64,000 bases of DNA, from the NCBI RefSeq assembly GCF_004023625.1, contig NZ_ML137708.1, positions 31,252-95,251 on the forward strand. The letters are read 5' to 3'. The notes beneath the pieces were generated by a model. It did no database searches, was not told the origin of the DNA, and saw only the letters and a list, made by a program, of their open reading frames with translations. Below, one piece after another: positions 51,783-60,541 of this stretch. Numbering within the stretch: position 1 is the first letter of the stretch; each line of letters starts with the position of its first letter. Source of the DNA: Streptomyces cavernae. GTDB lineage: Bacteria; Actinomycetota; Actinomycetes; Streptomycetales; Streptomycetaceae. A program made the position numbers and the translations under genes.

Positions 51783-53372
51783 TCAGCCCTCCAGCCGTAC
51801 GGTGGACAGGTCGTAGGCGTTGAGCCTCAGCAGGTTCAGGTCGTGCACCCGGTCACGGCGGGCCAGCAGGGTCTTGGGGGCGAACGCCCACAGGCTGGGC
51901 CAGGTGTCCCAGATCGCGTGCTGTACGGCGGCCAGTTGCCTGTCGCGCTCCCGGGCGTCGGCTTCCGTGGCGGCGGCAGACAGCTGCCGCTGGACGCGCG
52001 GGACGACATAGCCCATGTAGGTGTCGCGGGTGCGTTCCTTCTCGGCCGTGCCGCCGTACATGCCCTGGAGGGAGGTGAGGGCCTGGCCTGTGGTGCCGGG
52101 GTAGCCGTTGCCGATGACGTCCCAGTCGCCCGCGCGCCCCTGACGCCATTTCAGGATGTCGCCGCCGGGCTGGAACTGCTGGAGGCGGACGCGGACGCCG
52201 ATGTCCTGGAGCATGCCGGCCACGGCCTCCATGACCGAGGCGTCACCGGCGAACTCCCCCGATTCCCAGATGATTCTGACGCGCAGGTCCGTGGCGCCGA
52301 GCGACTTCAGCAGGGACTTCGCGCGGCGGGGGTCGTAGGTGTACGAGCCGGTGCGCACGGCGCCCTCGATGGCGAGCGGCACCACGCCACGGGCCTGTTC
52401 GGCGGAGTCGGTGAGGACGTCGCGGACCAGCGACTCGCCGTCGACGGCGTAGGTGAGGGCGTGGCGGACGCGGGCGTCGGCGAGCGGGTGCCCCCGGCCT
52501 TTGCGGAAGTTGTAGAACAGCTGGCAGATGCGGACACCGGAGGTCTTCTGGACGGTGACGCCGGGCAGGCCGGTGAGCTGCTCGGCGGAGTCGGGGGTGA
52601 TCGTGTCGATGACGTCCAACTCGCCGCTGCGAAGGGCGATCACCCTGCTGGACTCCTCGGGCACGAAGCGGACCCGGACGGTGTCCAGGTGCGGACGCGG
52701 GCCCCAGTAACGGGTGTTGCGGGCCAGGGTGTACTCGCCGGCGCCGCTGTCGGCCCGGACGACGCGGTACGGGCCCGAGCCCACACCGCTCTGCAGTTCC
52801 TCGGGTTTGTTGGCGGCGGCCGGGGTGATGTGGATGTTGGCCATCAGCCGGTCCAGGACGGGCACGGGCCGTTCGGTACGCAGGAGGAAGGTGCGCTCGT
52901 CCACCGGCTCCACGGCGGGCAGTTCGGGGAACAGGCCCAGCAGGAAGGAGCCGTTGACCTTGCTGTACATCTCCAGCGCGGTCGTCACGTCCTCGATGGT
53001 GACCGGGCTGCCGTCGGAGTAGCGGACGCCGTCGCGCAGCCGGACCGTCCAGGCGGTGGGACCGGTCATCTCGAAGCGGTCGGCGAGGATCGGTTCCGGC
53101 CGCATTCCGGGGCCGATGCGGGTGAGGGCCTGCCGTACCGCGCGCTGGACGGTGACCGCCGCGTCGAACTGGTTGAGCTTGTTGTCCAGGCTGACCAGGG
53201 AGCGGTTCAGTCCCAGGGTGAGCGTGCCGGGACCGGGGGCGCCGGTGGGTCCGGCGCAGGCGGACAGGGGGCCGAGGGCGATGCCCGCCGCGCCGAGGGC
53301 GCACCCGCGTAACAGGGTGCGACGGCCCAACCGTTCGCTTTCGGGGAGTGCTCTCTGGGGAGTTGGGGTCAT
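51783..53372 (-). CDS. ABC transporter substrate-binding lipoprotein (peptide/nickel family 5)
   Basis: This 529-aa family 5 binding protein has a twin-arginine-type leader (GRRTLLRGCALGAAGIAL) that ends in a lipobox LSAC, so it is likely exported by Tat and lipid-anchored. The mature part shows family blocks: RVRLRDGVRYSDGSPVTIEDV-like segment at about 125, VGSGPYRVVR, the RFVPEESSRVIALRSGELDVIDTI region and ALTYAVDGESLVRDVL. ATG at 53372 directly precedes the leader. It is the first gene of the minus-strand operon and faces the DUF1537 kinase across a 244-bp gap with operator-like repeats. Confidence 0.94.
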   Translation of the reverse strand: MTPTPQRALPESERLGRRTLLRGCALGAAGIALGPLSACAGPTGAPGPGTLTLGLNRSLVSLDNKLNQFDAAVTVQRAVRQALTRIGPGMRPEPILADRFEMTGPTAWTVRLRDGVRYSDGSPVTIEDVTTALEMYSKVNGSFLLGLFPELPAVEPVDERTFLLRTERPVPVLDRLMANIHITPAAANKPEELQSGVGSGPYRVVRADSGAGEYTLARNTRYWGPRPHLDTVRVRFVPEESSRVIALRSGELDVIDTITPDSAEQLTGLPGVTVQKTSGVRICQLFYNFRKGRGHPLADARVRHALTYAVDGESLVRDVLTDSAEQARGVVPLAIEGAVRTGSYTYDPRRAKSLLKSLGATDLRVRIIWESGEFAGDASVMEAVAGMLQDIGVRVRLQQFQPGGDILKWRQGRAGDWDVIGNGYPGTTGQALTSLQGMYGGTAEKERTRDTYMGYVVPRVQRQLSAAATEADARERDRQLAAVQHAIWDTWPSLWAFAPKTLLARRDRVHDLNLLRLNAYDLSTVRLEG

Positions 53373-53522
53373 CGTCGACCTTCTCGCGTTCCGGTGCGAC
53401 CGGGTCCTGCCGTCCTCGTTCCCTCCCGTCGGAAGGGACGGTCCGGCCGTCGGGCCGGCCCGGTCGGGGGATCCGGGCCGGCGGGCGACGAACAGGGTGT
53501 CGCGCCGAAGAAGTTGGCACGA

Positions 53523-53564
53523 TTGCGCGAAGTGCGCAAGAGGTCTCGCGCGAATCACGCAAGA
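53523..53564. promoter_or_regulatory. Paired operator-like sites in the divergent gap
   Basis: TTGCGCGAAGTGCGCAAGA (53523-53541) contains the perfect dyad TTGCGC-GAAGT-GCGCAA. A related copy, TCGCGCGAATCACGCAAGA, lies at 53546-53564, 23 bp further (about two helical turns). They sit between the importer operon and the kinase-pdxA-deoR operon, so the DeoR protein of that operon is the natural candidate to bind them. This is inference. Confidence 0.65.
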
Positions 53565-53616
53565 CGTGTCATCATCGATGACGGACGACCAACGGGGATG
53601 CCCCGAGGAGGTACCC

Positions 53617-55083
53617 GTGTCCCTGATCAGCCGCAGCGATCGCACACCACGCCGCGTACTCGCCCTGGCGGACGACCTGTCCGGGGCGGCGGAGACGGCG
53701 GCTGCCCTCCGCCTGCCCGGCCGCATCCTGCTGCGTCCCGCCCATGACGCGCGGCCCGCCTTCGGCGAGGCGGTGGTGCTCGACCTGGACAGCCGGCGGC
53801 TGCCGCCCCGGGCGGCGGCGTACGCGGTGCGGTCCGCGGTGTGCGCCGGCGGGGACGGCGTGGTGCTCTTCAAGAAGGCCGACTCTCTGTTACGGGGCAA
53901 CGTCGCCGCCGAGACCGCCGCGTACGCGGCGAGCGCCGAGGGAGTGGTGATCGCGCCGGCGGTGCCCGCCCTCGGCCGCACCGTGCGCGACGGCGTCGTC
54001 CATCTGCGGGGTGTCCCGCTGCACGCCACGGAGGCCTGGCGCGCGGAGCCGCGCACCGCGCCGGGGTCGATCGCCGGGGCCCTCGGCGATCTGCCGACCG
54101 CGCCGGTGCCCCTCTCCGACGTACGCGGCGCGCTCACCGACCGCCTGCGGGAACTGCTCGCCCGGGGACGCCATCCGGTGTGCGACGCGGAGACCGACGC
54201 GGACCTCGACGCCATCACCCGCGCCGCGCTCGAACTCGGCCCCGACGTACGGCTGCTGGGAGCGGGCGGACTCGCGGCGGCACTCGGGCGGTGGGCCGGG
54301 CGGGTGGACGCCTTCTCCGACTGCTGCGGTGTCATGGCGGACCGGTCCACCCTGCGTTCCGGGCGGATCCGTTCGGCGATGGCGGCCCAGCGGAGCCGGT
54401 CCGCCGTTGGCGCCGAGGCCGACCGGTGGGGCGCCGATGGCGGGGCGGACCGCCCGCCGGCCGGTGCCGCGGTCGAGCCGCCGTGCGGCTGTGCCGCTGT
54501 GCACCAGCCGTCCGGACGTCCGGTGGCGGACCGGCCGGTGCTGGTCGTCGTCGGTACCGCCGAACCCACCGCAGCTGCGCAGATCGCGCAGCTCGTTGCC
54601 TTCGGCGCGCACCACATACCGCTGCCCGCACGCCATCTCACCCGTCGGTGCCCGGTTCCGGCCGACACCCTCGCCCAGTTGCTGCTCGTACTCGAACGGC
54701 CCGGCGTCACCGTCGTCAGCATCGCCTCCGGCACCCCGGTCGACCCCGCCGCCGCCGGCTCCCTGGTGGCCGGACTCGCCCGTACGGTGGCCGAAGTCGC
54801 CTACGACACCGATCTCGTGCTGACCGGCGGGGAGACCGCGCGCCGTGTGCTGGACGCGCTCGGTGTCACCCGGCTCGAGCCCGTCGGGCAGATCCACCAT
54901 GGCGCCGTCCACTCCCGAACGCCCGACGGCCGCTCCGTGGTCACCCGTCCGGGCAGCCACGGCGAAACCGACTCCCTTCTGCGCATCACGCGCGCGCTGC
55001 GCCCCGACCCGGAACGCGTACCCGCGCACGTGCCCGCGCCCGTGCCTCTCGTGCCATCCATCCCTGGAGGAGAAGCCCTGTGA
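53617..55083 (+). CDS. DUF1537 four-carbon acid sugar kinase
   Basis: This 488-aa kinase has the N-terminal signature VLALADDLSGAAETAAAL, a mid-part KKADSLLRGNVAAETAA, and the C-terminal nucleotide-binding region with LVLTGGETARRVLDALGVTRLE and VTRPGSHGETDSLL. DUF1537 enzymes phosphorylate four-carbon acid sugars such as D-threonate or D-erythronate and work with PdxA-like dehydrogenases. About 75 low-complexity residues (around 235-310) are inserted between the two domains, which is odd for the family. GTG at 53617 follows GAGGAGG. The stop overlaps the PdxA-type start (GTGA). Confidence 0.93.
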   Translation: MSLISRSDRTPRRVLALADDLSGAAETAAALRLPGRILLRPAHDARPAFGEAVVLDLDSRRLPPRAAAYAVRSAVCAGGDGVVLFKKADSLLRGNVAAETAAYAASAEGVVIAPAVPALGRTVRDGVVHLRGVPLHATEAWRAEPRTAPGSIAGALGDLPTAPVPLSDVRGALTDRLRELLARGRHPVCDAETDADLDAITRAALELGPDVRLLGAGGLAAALGRWAGRVDAFSDCCGVMADRSTLRSGRIRSAMAAQRSRSAVGAEADRWGADGGADRPPAGAAVEPPCGCAAVHQPSGRPVADRPVLVVVGTAEPTAAAQIAQLVAFGAHHIPLPARHLTRRCPVPADTLAQLLLVLERPGVTVVSIASGTPVDPAAAGSLVAGLARTVAEVAYDTDLVLTGGETARRVLDALGVTRLEPVGQIHHGAVHSRTPDGRSVVTRPGSHGETDSLLRITRALRPDPERVPAHVPAPVPLVPSIPGGEAL

Positions 55084-56132
55084 ACGCAGCTCCCACCGCA
55101 ACCCCCGCCGAGCAGTCCGGCTCCAACGGCCGTGTGCTCCCGGTCATCGCGGTGACCATGGGCGACGGCGCCGGCATCGGGCCGGAGGTCATCGTCCCGG
55201 CGCTGCTCCACCCCGAAACACTGCGCGACTGCCGCCCGGTGGTCGTGGGCGACGCCGAACGGCTGCGCCAGGCGGCCCGCATCCTCGGTGTCGACTGCAC
55301 GGTCGTCGCGGTCGCGGACCCGGCCCGGGCGGAGTTCTCCCCGGGCCGCATCAATGTCATCGACCTCGGTCTGCTCCCCGCCGATCTGCCGTGGGGCGAG
55401 TTGTCGGCCAGGGCGGGTGATGCCGCGTACCACTACATACGCGTCGCCGCGGACCTCGCGCTCCGCGGCGACGTGCACGGAATCTGCACCGCACCCCTGA
55501 ACAAGGAGGCCCTGCACGCGGCCGGCCACCGCTTTCCCGGCCACACCGAACTCCTCGCCCACCTCACCGGGGTCGACGAGGTGTCGATGATGCTGTCCAC
55601 CCCCAAGGTGAAGGTCATTCATGTCACCACCCACGTCGGGTTGCTCGACGCCGTCCAGCGGATCGAGCCCGGGCTCGTCGAGCGCACCGTGCGCCGGGGG
55701 CACGAGGCGATGGTCCGCGCGGGAGTGGCGGACCCGGTGATCGGGGTCTGCGGTATCAACCCGCACGCCGGCGAGAACGGCCTGTTCGGCTACGGCGAGG
55801 AGGAGGCGAAGATCGTCCCGGCTCTGCGCGCGTTGCGTGCCGACGGCATCGACGCCCGGGGCCCGCTCCCCGCCGACACCGCGTTCTTCCTCGCCTCACG
55901 CGGCGACTACGACCTGATCGTGGCGATGTACCACGACCAGGGGCACGGTCCGGTGAAGGTCCTCGGCATCGAGACTGGGGTCAATCTGACGGTGGGACTG
56001 CCGGTGATCCGTACGTCGGTGGATCACGGCACTGCGTTCGACATCGCAGGTACGGGGCGTGCCGACGCCGGTAGCATGGTCGAGGCCCTGCGCCAGGCCG
56101 CCGAGATGTCGACCGCTCCGGCCGTCCGTTGA
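55080..56132 (+). CDS. PdxA-family 4-phosphate dehydrogenase (PdxA2-like)
   Basis: This 350-aa metal-dependent dehydrogenase has VTMGDGAGIGPEVIVPAL, CTAPLNKEALHAAGHRFPGHTELLAHLT, VIHVTTHVGLLDAV and AMYHDQGHGPVKVLG, with the His ligands of PdxA. Next to a DUF1537 kinase it is most likely the PdxA2 type, which oxidises 4-phospho-threonate/erythronate and yields dihydroxyacetone phosphate after decarboxylation, rather than the vitamin B6 enzyme. The GTG start overlaps the kinase stop. A DeoR regulator follows 89 bases later. Confidence 0.94.
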   Translation: MNAAPTATPAEQSGSNGRVLPVIAVTMGDGAGIGPEVIVPALLHPETLRDCRPVVVGDAERLRQAARILGVDCTVVAVADPARAEFSPGRINVIDLGLLPADLPWGELSARAGDAAYHYIRVAADLALRGDVHGICTAPLNKEALHAAGHRFPGHTELLAHLTGVDEVSMMLSTPKVKVIHVTTHVGLLDAVQRIEPGLVERTVRRGHEAMVRAGVADPVIGVCGINPHAGENGLFGYGEEEAKIVPALRALRADGIDARGPLPADTAFFLASRGDYDLIVAMYHDQGHGPVKVLGIETGVNLTVGLPVIRTSVDHGTAFDIAGTGRADAGSMVEALRQAAEMSTAPAVR

Positions 56133-56221
56133 CCCCCGTGACCATCCGTGATCACCTGTGTTCGTCAGGCCGTAGGCAGGGCAGGCCGGCATGACACGAG
56201 ACACCAGAGGACAGAAGACTG

Positions 56222-57013
56222 ATGTCTGCGATCGGATCGAAGGCCCGGCGTGACCGGATCGTCCACCTCGCCACGACCACGGGTCTGGCGAGCGTCGAAG
56301 AACTCTCCCAGCTGTTCGGCGTGACGGCCTCCACCATCCGTCGTGATCTGGCGAAACTCACCACGGACGGACGGCTCGCGCGCACCTACGGCGGTGCGAT
56401 GGCGCTGGCGGCGCATCCCGAGGCGTCGCTGCGGCAGCGCACGGGTGAGGCGTTCGAGGCCAAACAGGCCATCGCCCGCTGGGCCGCCAGGCAGGTGCGG
56501 CCGGGTGAGACGCTGCTGCTGGACGCGGGCTCCACGGTGGGAGCGCTCGCCCACGAACTGCGCACCGCGAAGGACATCACGGTGGTCACCACCGGGCTGA
56601 CGACGCTGCAGGCGCTCTCCGACGTGGAGTCCATCCACCTCGAGTGTCTCGGCGGTACGTTGCGCCCGCTGAGCCAGGGGTTCGTGGGGCCGCTGACCGA
56701 GGCGGCCCTGGAGAGGATGACGTTCGACCGGGTGTTCCTGGGCACGGACGGTATCGCCCCCGAACTCGGCATCTGCGAGGCCGACCTGCGGCAGACCCGG
56801 CTGAAGGAGCTGATGGCCCGGCGCTCGGAGCACGTGTACGTCCTCGCGCACGCGGGGAAGCTGGGCCGCCGGCCCTTTCACGCCTGGGCCTCCCTCGCGA
56901 AGGGCTGGACCCTGGTGACGGACGACTCCGCCGACCCGGGCGTCCTCGATGACCTGCGCGCCCGTGGGGTCACCACGATCCTGACGGAGCCGGAGCCACT
57001 CACGGTCGGCTGA
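56222..57013 (+). CDS. DeoR/GlpR-family transcriptional regulator
   Basis: This 263-aa regulator has an N-terminal winged helix (about residues 8-60: DRIVHLATTTGLASVEELSQLFGVTASTIRRDLAKLTTDGRLARTYGGAM) and a C-terminal sugar-phosphate sensor (LLLDAGSTVGALAHEL, VVTTGLTTLQAL, FLGTDGIAPELGICEADL). It probably controls the acid-sugar kinase operon and the divergent importer, with a phosphorylated intermediate as inducer. The ATG follows a GAGGACAGAAG purine tract. Confidence 0.94.
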   Translation: MSAIGSKARRDRIVHLATTTGLASVEELSQLFGVTASTIRRDLAKLTTDGRLARTYGGAMALAAHPEASLRQRTGEAFEAKQAIARWAARQVRPGETLLLDAGSTVGALAHELRTAKDITVVTTGLTTLQALSDVESIHLECLGGTLRPLSQGFVGPLTEAALERMTFDRVFLGTDGIAPELGICEADLRQTRLKELMARRSEHVYVLAHAGKLGRRPFHAWASLAKGWTLVTDDSADPGVLDDLRARGVTTILTEPEPLTVG

Positions 57014-57158
57014 CGCACGCCCACGGTCGGCCGACGGACGCCGCCGGGCGCGGGATCAGCCTGCGGCGCGCCTGGCCGTCGCGCCCGCGATCGGCCGCAG
57101 GACGAGCATGAACGTCGGTGAGGGTGTCGGGGTGGTCGTGGCCCTGTAAGACGTCGTT

Positions 57159-57494
57159 TCAACTGGTGGGTTGTGAGCCAGTGTCCGACACGAGTTGAGC
57201 CAGCTGACGCAGGCGCTGGAAGTAGCGGAAGTCCTCTGCTTCGTTGAGTAACGGCAGGACCTGGCCTAGGTCTGCGATGCAGTCGCGCAAGATCCGGTGG
57301 CGCTCTGAGTCGAGAACGCCACCGTTGTTTTGCCAGGTGGAGACGCACCCGGCGATGCCGGCGTCAAGCAACACCATGTCGATGCCTGCCCGCTCGGCAC
57401 CGCGCAGGCCGGCGGGGAAGGTCGCGCGCAGGTGTTCCTGCCACAAGCGGGCCACAACGGCTTCGTGTTCAGAAGGGCTGTTCACGCGACTCAT
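57159..57494 (-). CDS. Hypothetical soluble protein (111 aa) of lower GC content
   Basis: This protein begins MSRVNSPSEHEAVVARLWQEHLRATFP and continues RAGIDMVLLDAGIAGCVSTWQNNGG, then LGQVLPLLNEAEDFRYFQRLRQLAQLV. It resembles small Streptomyces hypothetical proteins but I know no function. The region is visibly less GC-rich and uses more A/T-ending codons than its neighbours, a sign of transfer. ATG at 57494 is preferred. The frame is open further upstream into a beta-propeller fragment. The 57014-57158 gap shows no gene. Confidence 0.6.
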   Translation of the reverse strand: MSRVNSPSEHEAVVARLWQEHLRATFPAGLRGAERAGIDMVLLDAGIAGCVSTWQNNGGVLDSERHRILRDCIADLGQVLPLLNEAEDFRYFQRLRQLAQLVSDTGSQPTS

Positions 57495-57524
57495 CTTCGT
57501 GCAGTGACTGCGCTGCGGATGCTG

Positions 57525-57631
57525 CTCACCTGCCGCGTACAGGTTGCCGTCCTCGCTGCCGACATGGACCACTCCGTCAGCCGAGGCGCTCGCCTTCCTG
57601 TCCACGGACGACCGCTGGACCTCAGCTGATC
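57525..57631 (-). pseudogene. Remnant of a PQQ-like beta-propeller repeat
   Basis: On the minus strand the frame reads VQRSSVDRKASASADGVVHV then GSEDGNLYAAG before running into unrelated sequence. GVVHVGSEDGNLYA is the blade motif of PQQ-binding-like beta-propeller proteins, often found at the C-terminus of Streptomyces Ser/Thr kinases. Only one blade is left, so this is a gene fragment. Confidence 0.5.
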
Positions 57632-57649
57632 AGTGCGGCCAGAGCCGTC

Positions 57650-58540
57650 TCACCCTGATCCCGGCAGTGAGTCACCGAGCAAGGTCAGCTCCTCCGTGCT
57701 CAGGTCGAGTTCGGTGGCCCGGGCCGAGTCGTGGACGGACTCCGGGCGGCTGGCCCCCGGCACCGGGATCACCGCCGGGGAACGGGCCAGCAGCCAGGCC
57801 AGGGCGACCGCTTGCGGGCTCACTCCCCGCTCGGCCGCGACGCGGTGGAAGGCCGTGCCGGAGGAGGTCGGTCCGGACGGGCCGTCGAGGGAGCTGCGGG
57901 AGATGCCGCCGAGCGGGCTCCACGGGAGAAAGGCCAGGCCGAGTTCCGTGCTGAGCCGCAACTCCGACTCGAAGTCGCGGACGGCGGGCGAGTACTGGTT
58001 CTGCACGGAGACGAGCCCGTCGCCGAGGATCGCGTGTGCCTCGCGGATCTGGTCGGTGGTCACGTTGGAGATGCCCGCCGCGCGGATCTTCCCGGCGTCG
58101 AGCAGGTCACGCAGCGCGCCGACGGAGTCGGCCCAGGGCACCGTCGGGTCGGGCTTGTGCAGCTGGTAGAGGCCGATCGCCTCGATGCCGAGTCGCCGCA
58201 AGGAGGCCTCGGCCGCGCTCTTGAGGTGTTCGGGGCTGCCGGTGACCGTCCAGCTGCCGTCGCCCGGCCGGCCCCGGCCGCCCTTGGTGGCGACGAGGAC
58301 CCCGGAGGTGTCGCCTCCGTAGCGGGCCAGGGCGCGGGCGACGAGGAGTTCGTTGTGGCCCCTCTCGCCGGCGTGCCAGTGGTAGCTGTCGGCGGTGTCG
58401 ATGAGCGTGACGCCCGCGTCGAGGGCGGCGTGCACGGTGGCGACGGCCCGGTCCTCGTCCGGGCGGCCCTCGATGGACAGCGGCATCGCGCCGAGACCGA
58501 TGGCGCTGACGGTGGTGTCGGCGATGGTGCGGTAGCGCAT
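57650..58540 (-). CDS. Aldo/keto reductase
   Basis: This 296-aa TIM-barrel oxidoreductase has tetrad motifs LIDTADSYHWHAGERGHNE (Asp, Tyr), LVATKGG (Lys) and LYQLHKPD (His). The NADPH end is VIPVPGASRPESVHDSARA. It begins 13 bases after the epimerase gene on the same strand, so the two are co-transcribed, and it ends just beyond the PQQ remnant. The substrate is unknown; the adjacent epimerase suggests sugar or small carbonyl metabolism. Confidence 0.92.
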   Translation of the reverse strand: MRYRTIADTTVSAIGLGAMPLSIEGRPDEDRAVATVHAALDAGVTLIDTADSYHWHAGERGHNELLVARALARYGGDTSGVLVATKGGRGRPGDGSWTVTGSPEHLKSAAEASLRRLGIEAIGLYQLHKPDPTVPWADSVGALRDLLDAGKIRAAGISNVTTDQIREAHAILGDGLVSVQNQYSPAVRDFESELRLSTELGLAFLPWSPLGGISRSSLDGPSGPTSSGTAFHRVAAERGVSPQAVALAWLLARSPAVIPVPGASRPESVHDSARATELDLSTEELTLLGDSLPGSG

Positions 58541-58553
58541 GGTCGGCGGTTCC

Positions 58554-59504
58554 TCAGGTGGCCGGAAGGGTGGCGGGGACGGACTGGGCGAGGGCTTCGG
58601 CGATGGCGGCGGGCAGCCAGTCCGTCGTGCGGGAGAAACGGAAACCCAGGCTCGTCGCGCGGGCGTTGCTCATGGCGTAGTAGCGGTCGAAGGAGAAGGG
58701 CGAGGCCTCCTCCCCGTCGGCGACGGTCCGGTAGACCGGCTCGCGCCCGGTCCGCGCGGCGATCGCGCCGGCCAGCTCGCGCACGTCGAGCAGTCCGTCC
58801 GAGCAGGCGTTGACCGGGCCCGTGAAGTCGGTGGCGGTGGCCGCCCACAGCAGCACGTCGGCCAGCTCCCGGTGTTCGATGAACACCGTGGGCAGCACAT
58901 CGGCGTGGACGGGGATCTCCGCGCCGCGCACGACGCGTTCGACGTAGTACGCCAGGCGTCGGGTGAACTCCTGCGCGCCACCGCCGAGGACATGGGCGCT
59001 GCGCACGGACGCGAACTCGAGGCGGCCGTCCCGGGCGAGGACTGCCTCCGCCTGGCGTTTGCCCTCGGCGTAGTGGGCTTCGCGGAACGCCTCGTCGCGC
59101 CAGGGCAGTTCCATCCGTACCGGCCACGCCCCGGGGTCGACGCTCTCCTCGGTCACGGGGACGCCGCGCCGGATCTCCGGCACGGCGGCGGTGGCCGGGT
59201 CGTACACCTCGATCGTGGAGGTCATGACGTAACGACGGGCGCGGTCGCCGAAGACCCGGGCGGCGACGGCGGCCTGCGCGGGGGTGTAGCAGACCTGGTC
59301 CACGACCACGTCGAAGCTGCGCGATCCGAGGGCGGTTGTGAGGGCGACGGCGTCGTCGCGGTCGGCGACGAGATGCTCGACGCCCGGGGGCGGCGGACTG
59401 GAACCCCGGTTGACGACGGTGACCCGGTGTCCGGCGGCGTGCAGACGTCGGACCAGGAGCTTTCCGAAGTACCGGCTGCCGCCGATGACGCAGATGGTTG
59501 GCAT
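58554..59504 (-). CDS. NAD-dependent epimerase/dehydratase (extended SDR)
   Basis: This 316-aa extended SDR has the cofactor motif ICVIGGSRYFGKLLVRRLHAAGH, VVDQVCYTPAQAAVAAR, MTSTIEVYDP and an active-site Tyr-xxx-Lys in AHYAEGKRQAE. The pattern GGSRYFGK resembles the RNA-binding/isomerase-like SDR group in actinobacteria more than UDP-sugar epimerases, so the reaction is uncertain. ATG at 59504 starts the Rossmann fold directly. It is divergent from the LysR gene, 70 bases away, which probably controls it and the aldo/keto reductase. Confidence 0.9.
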   Translation of the reverse strand: MPTICVIGGSRYFGKLLVRRLHAAGHRVTVVNRGSSPPPPGVEHLVADRDDAVALTTALGSRSFDVVVDQVCYTPAQAAVAARVFGDRARRYVMTSTIEVYDPATAAVPEIRRGVPVTEESVDPGAWPVRMELPWRDEAFREAHYAEGKRQAEAVLARDGRLEFASVRSAHVLGGGAQEFTRRLAYYVERVVRGAEIPVHADVLPTVFIEHRELADVLLWAATATDFTGPVNACSDGLLDVRELAGAIAARTGREPVYRTVADGEEASPFSFDRYYAMSNARATSLGFRFSRTTDWLPAAIAEALAQSVPATLPAT

Positions 59505-59574
59505 GGCTCCACTCTGACCACCTATCGTCTTCAGCAGAAGTGTCGGCTTGCTGCACACGTATTAAGGAAAACTG

Positions 59575-60507
59575 TTGATCGATCTCCAGCGGTTGCGGAT
59601 ACTGCGGGCCGTGGCGGAGCACGGCAGCTTCAACCGGGCGGCGACAGCCCTGCTCATCACACCGTCGGCCGTCTCGCAACAGGTGGCGGCGCTGGAACGG
59701 AGCCTCGGCAGCAAGGTCGTGGCGCGCAGCACCCGCGGGGTCACGCTGACCGAGGCCGGACGGATCATGGTAGAGGCAGCCGAGTCGGTCAACGCGGAGC
59801 TGGAGCACGCCAGACGGCAGGTCGAGCGGCTCGACACGGGCCGGACGAAGCTCACCGTCGCCACCTTCACCAGTGGTGGCCGGCTGCTGCTGCCCGCTGC
59901 ATTCGCCCGGCTGACCGCCACGCACCCGGACACCGAACTCCATGTCGTGGAGGCCGAGCCGGAAGGCAGCCTGCCGCTGGTCCGGCAGGGTGTCGTGGAC
60001 CTGGCGCTCGCCTACCACTTCGACGGCCCGCTGCCGGGTCGGACCGGCGAGAATCCCGGCGTGAGGTGGACGGCCCTGCTGGACGACCCGTTGTACGTGG
60101 TCCTGCCCGAAGGCCACCGACTGGCCGACCGCGACCGGGTGGGCCTCGCCGAACTCGCCGCCGAACCCTGGGTACTCGGCTGCCTCAAGACCGAGGCGTA
60201 TCTGCGGCGTTACGCCGAACGCGCCGGGTTCGACCCGCTGGTGCGGGGCAGCACGACGGACTACTTCTTCGCGCGGTCGCTCGTCGCCGCGGGCGTCGGA
60301 GTCTCACTGATCCCGTCCATCGCACTCACCCCGGACCTGCCGGGCCTGCGCGCGGTGGCCATCGAGCCCCCGGGCCCGGCCCGGCACATCGGCGTCGCCA
60401 CGCGCGGCGGCCGCCGCGATCCCCGGGTCGCGACGCTGGTGGAGGCCCTCGGCGCGCAGGAACTCGACGGCGAACCGAACATGCACCGGGGCCCGGGCCA
60501 CGGCTGA
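59575..60507 (+). CDS. LysR-family transcriptional regulator
   Basis: This 310-aa regulator has the winged-helix N-terminus LIDLQRLRILRAVAEHGSFNRAATALLITPSAVSQQVAALERSLG and a two-lobed effector domain (TVATFTSGGRLLLPAAFARL, PDTELHVVEAEPEGSLPLVRQG, DLALAYHFDG, ADRDRVGLAELAAEPWV). It starts at TTG 59575 with AAGGAAAA upstream. It is divergent from the epimerase-AKR pair, the usual LysR arrangement. The co-inducer is unknown. Confidence 0.93.
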   Translation: MIDLQRLRILRAVAEHGSFNRAATALLITPSAVSQQVAALERSLGSKVVARSTRGVTLTEAGRIMVEAAESVNAELEHARRQVERLDTGRTKLTVATFTSGGRLLLPAAFARLTATHPDTELHVVEAEPEGSLPLVRQGVVDLALAYHFDGPLPGRTGENPGVRWTALLDDPLYVVLPEGHRLADRDRVGLAELAAEPWVLGCLKTEAYLRRYAERAGFDPLVRGSTTDYFFARSLVAAGVGVSLIPSIALTPDLPGLRAVAIEPPGPARHIGVATRGGRRDPRVATLVEALGAQELDGEPNMHRGPGHG

Positions 60508-60541
60508 CGGTGGTCAACTCGTCAACCCGCCCTCGGGCGGC

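Noticed and set aside
50832..53312. A long plus-strand open frame (826 codons) opposite the importer permease and binding-protein genes
   Set aside because: Composition is Gly/Asp/Val/Gln-rich with no recognisable fold, while the minus strand carries clear ABC transporter genes. It is a shadow.
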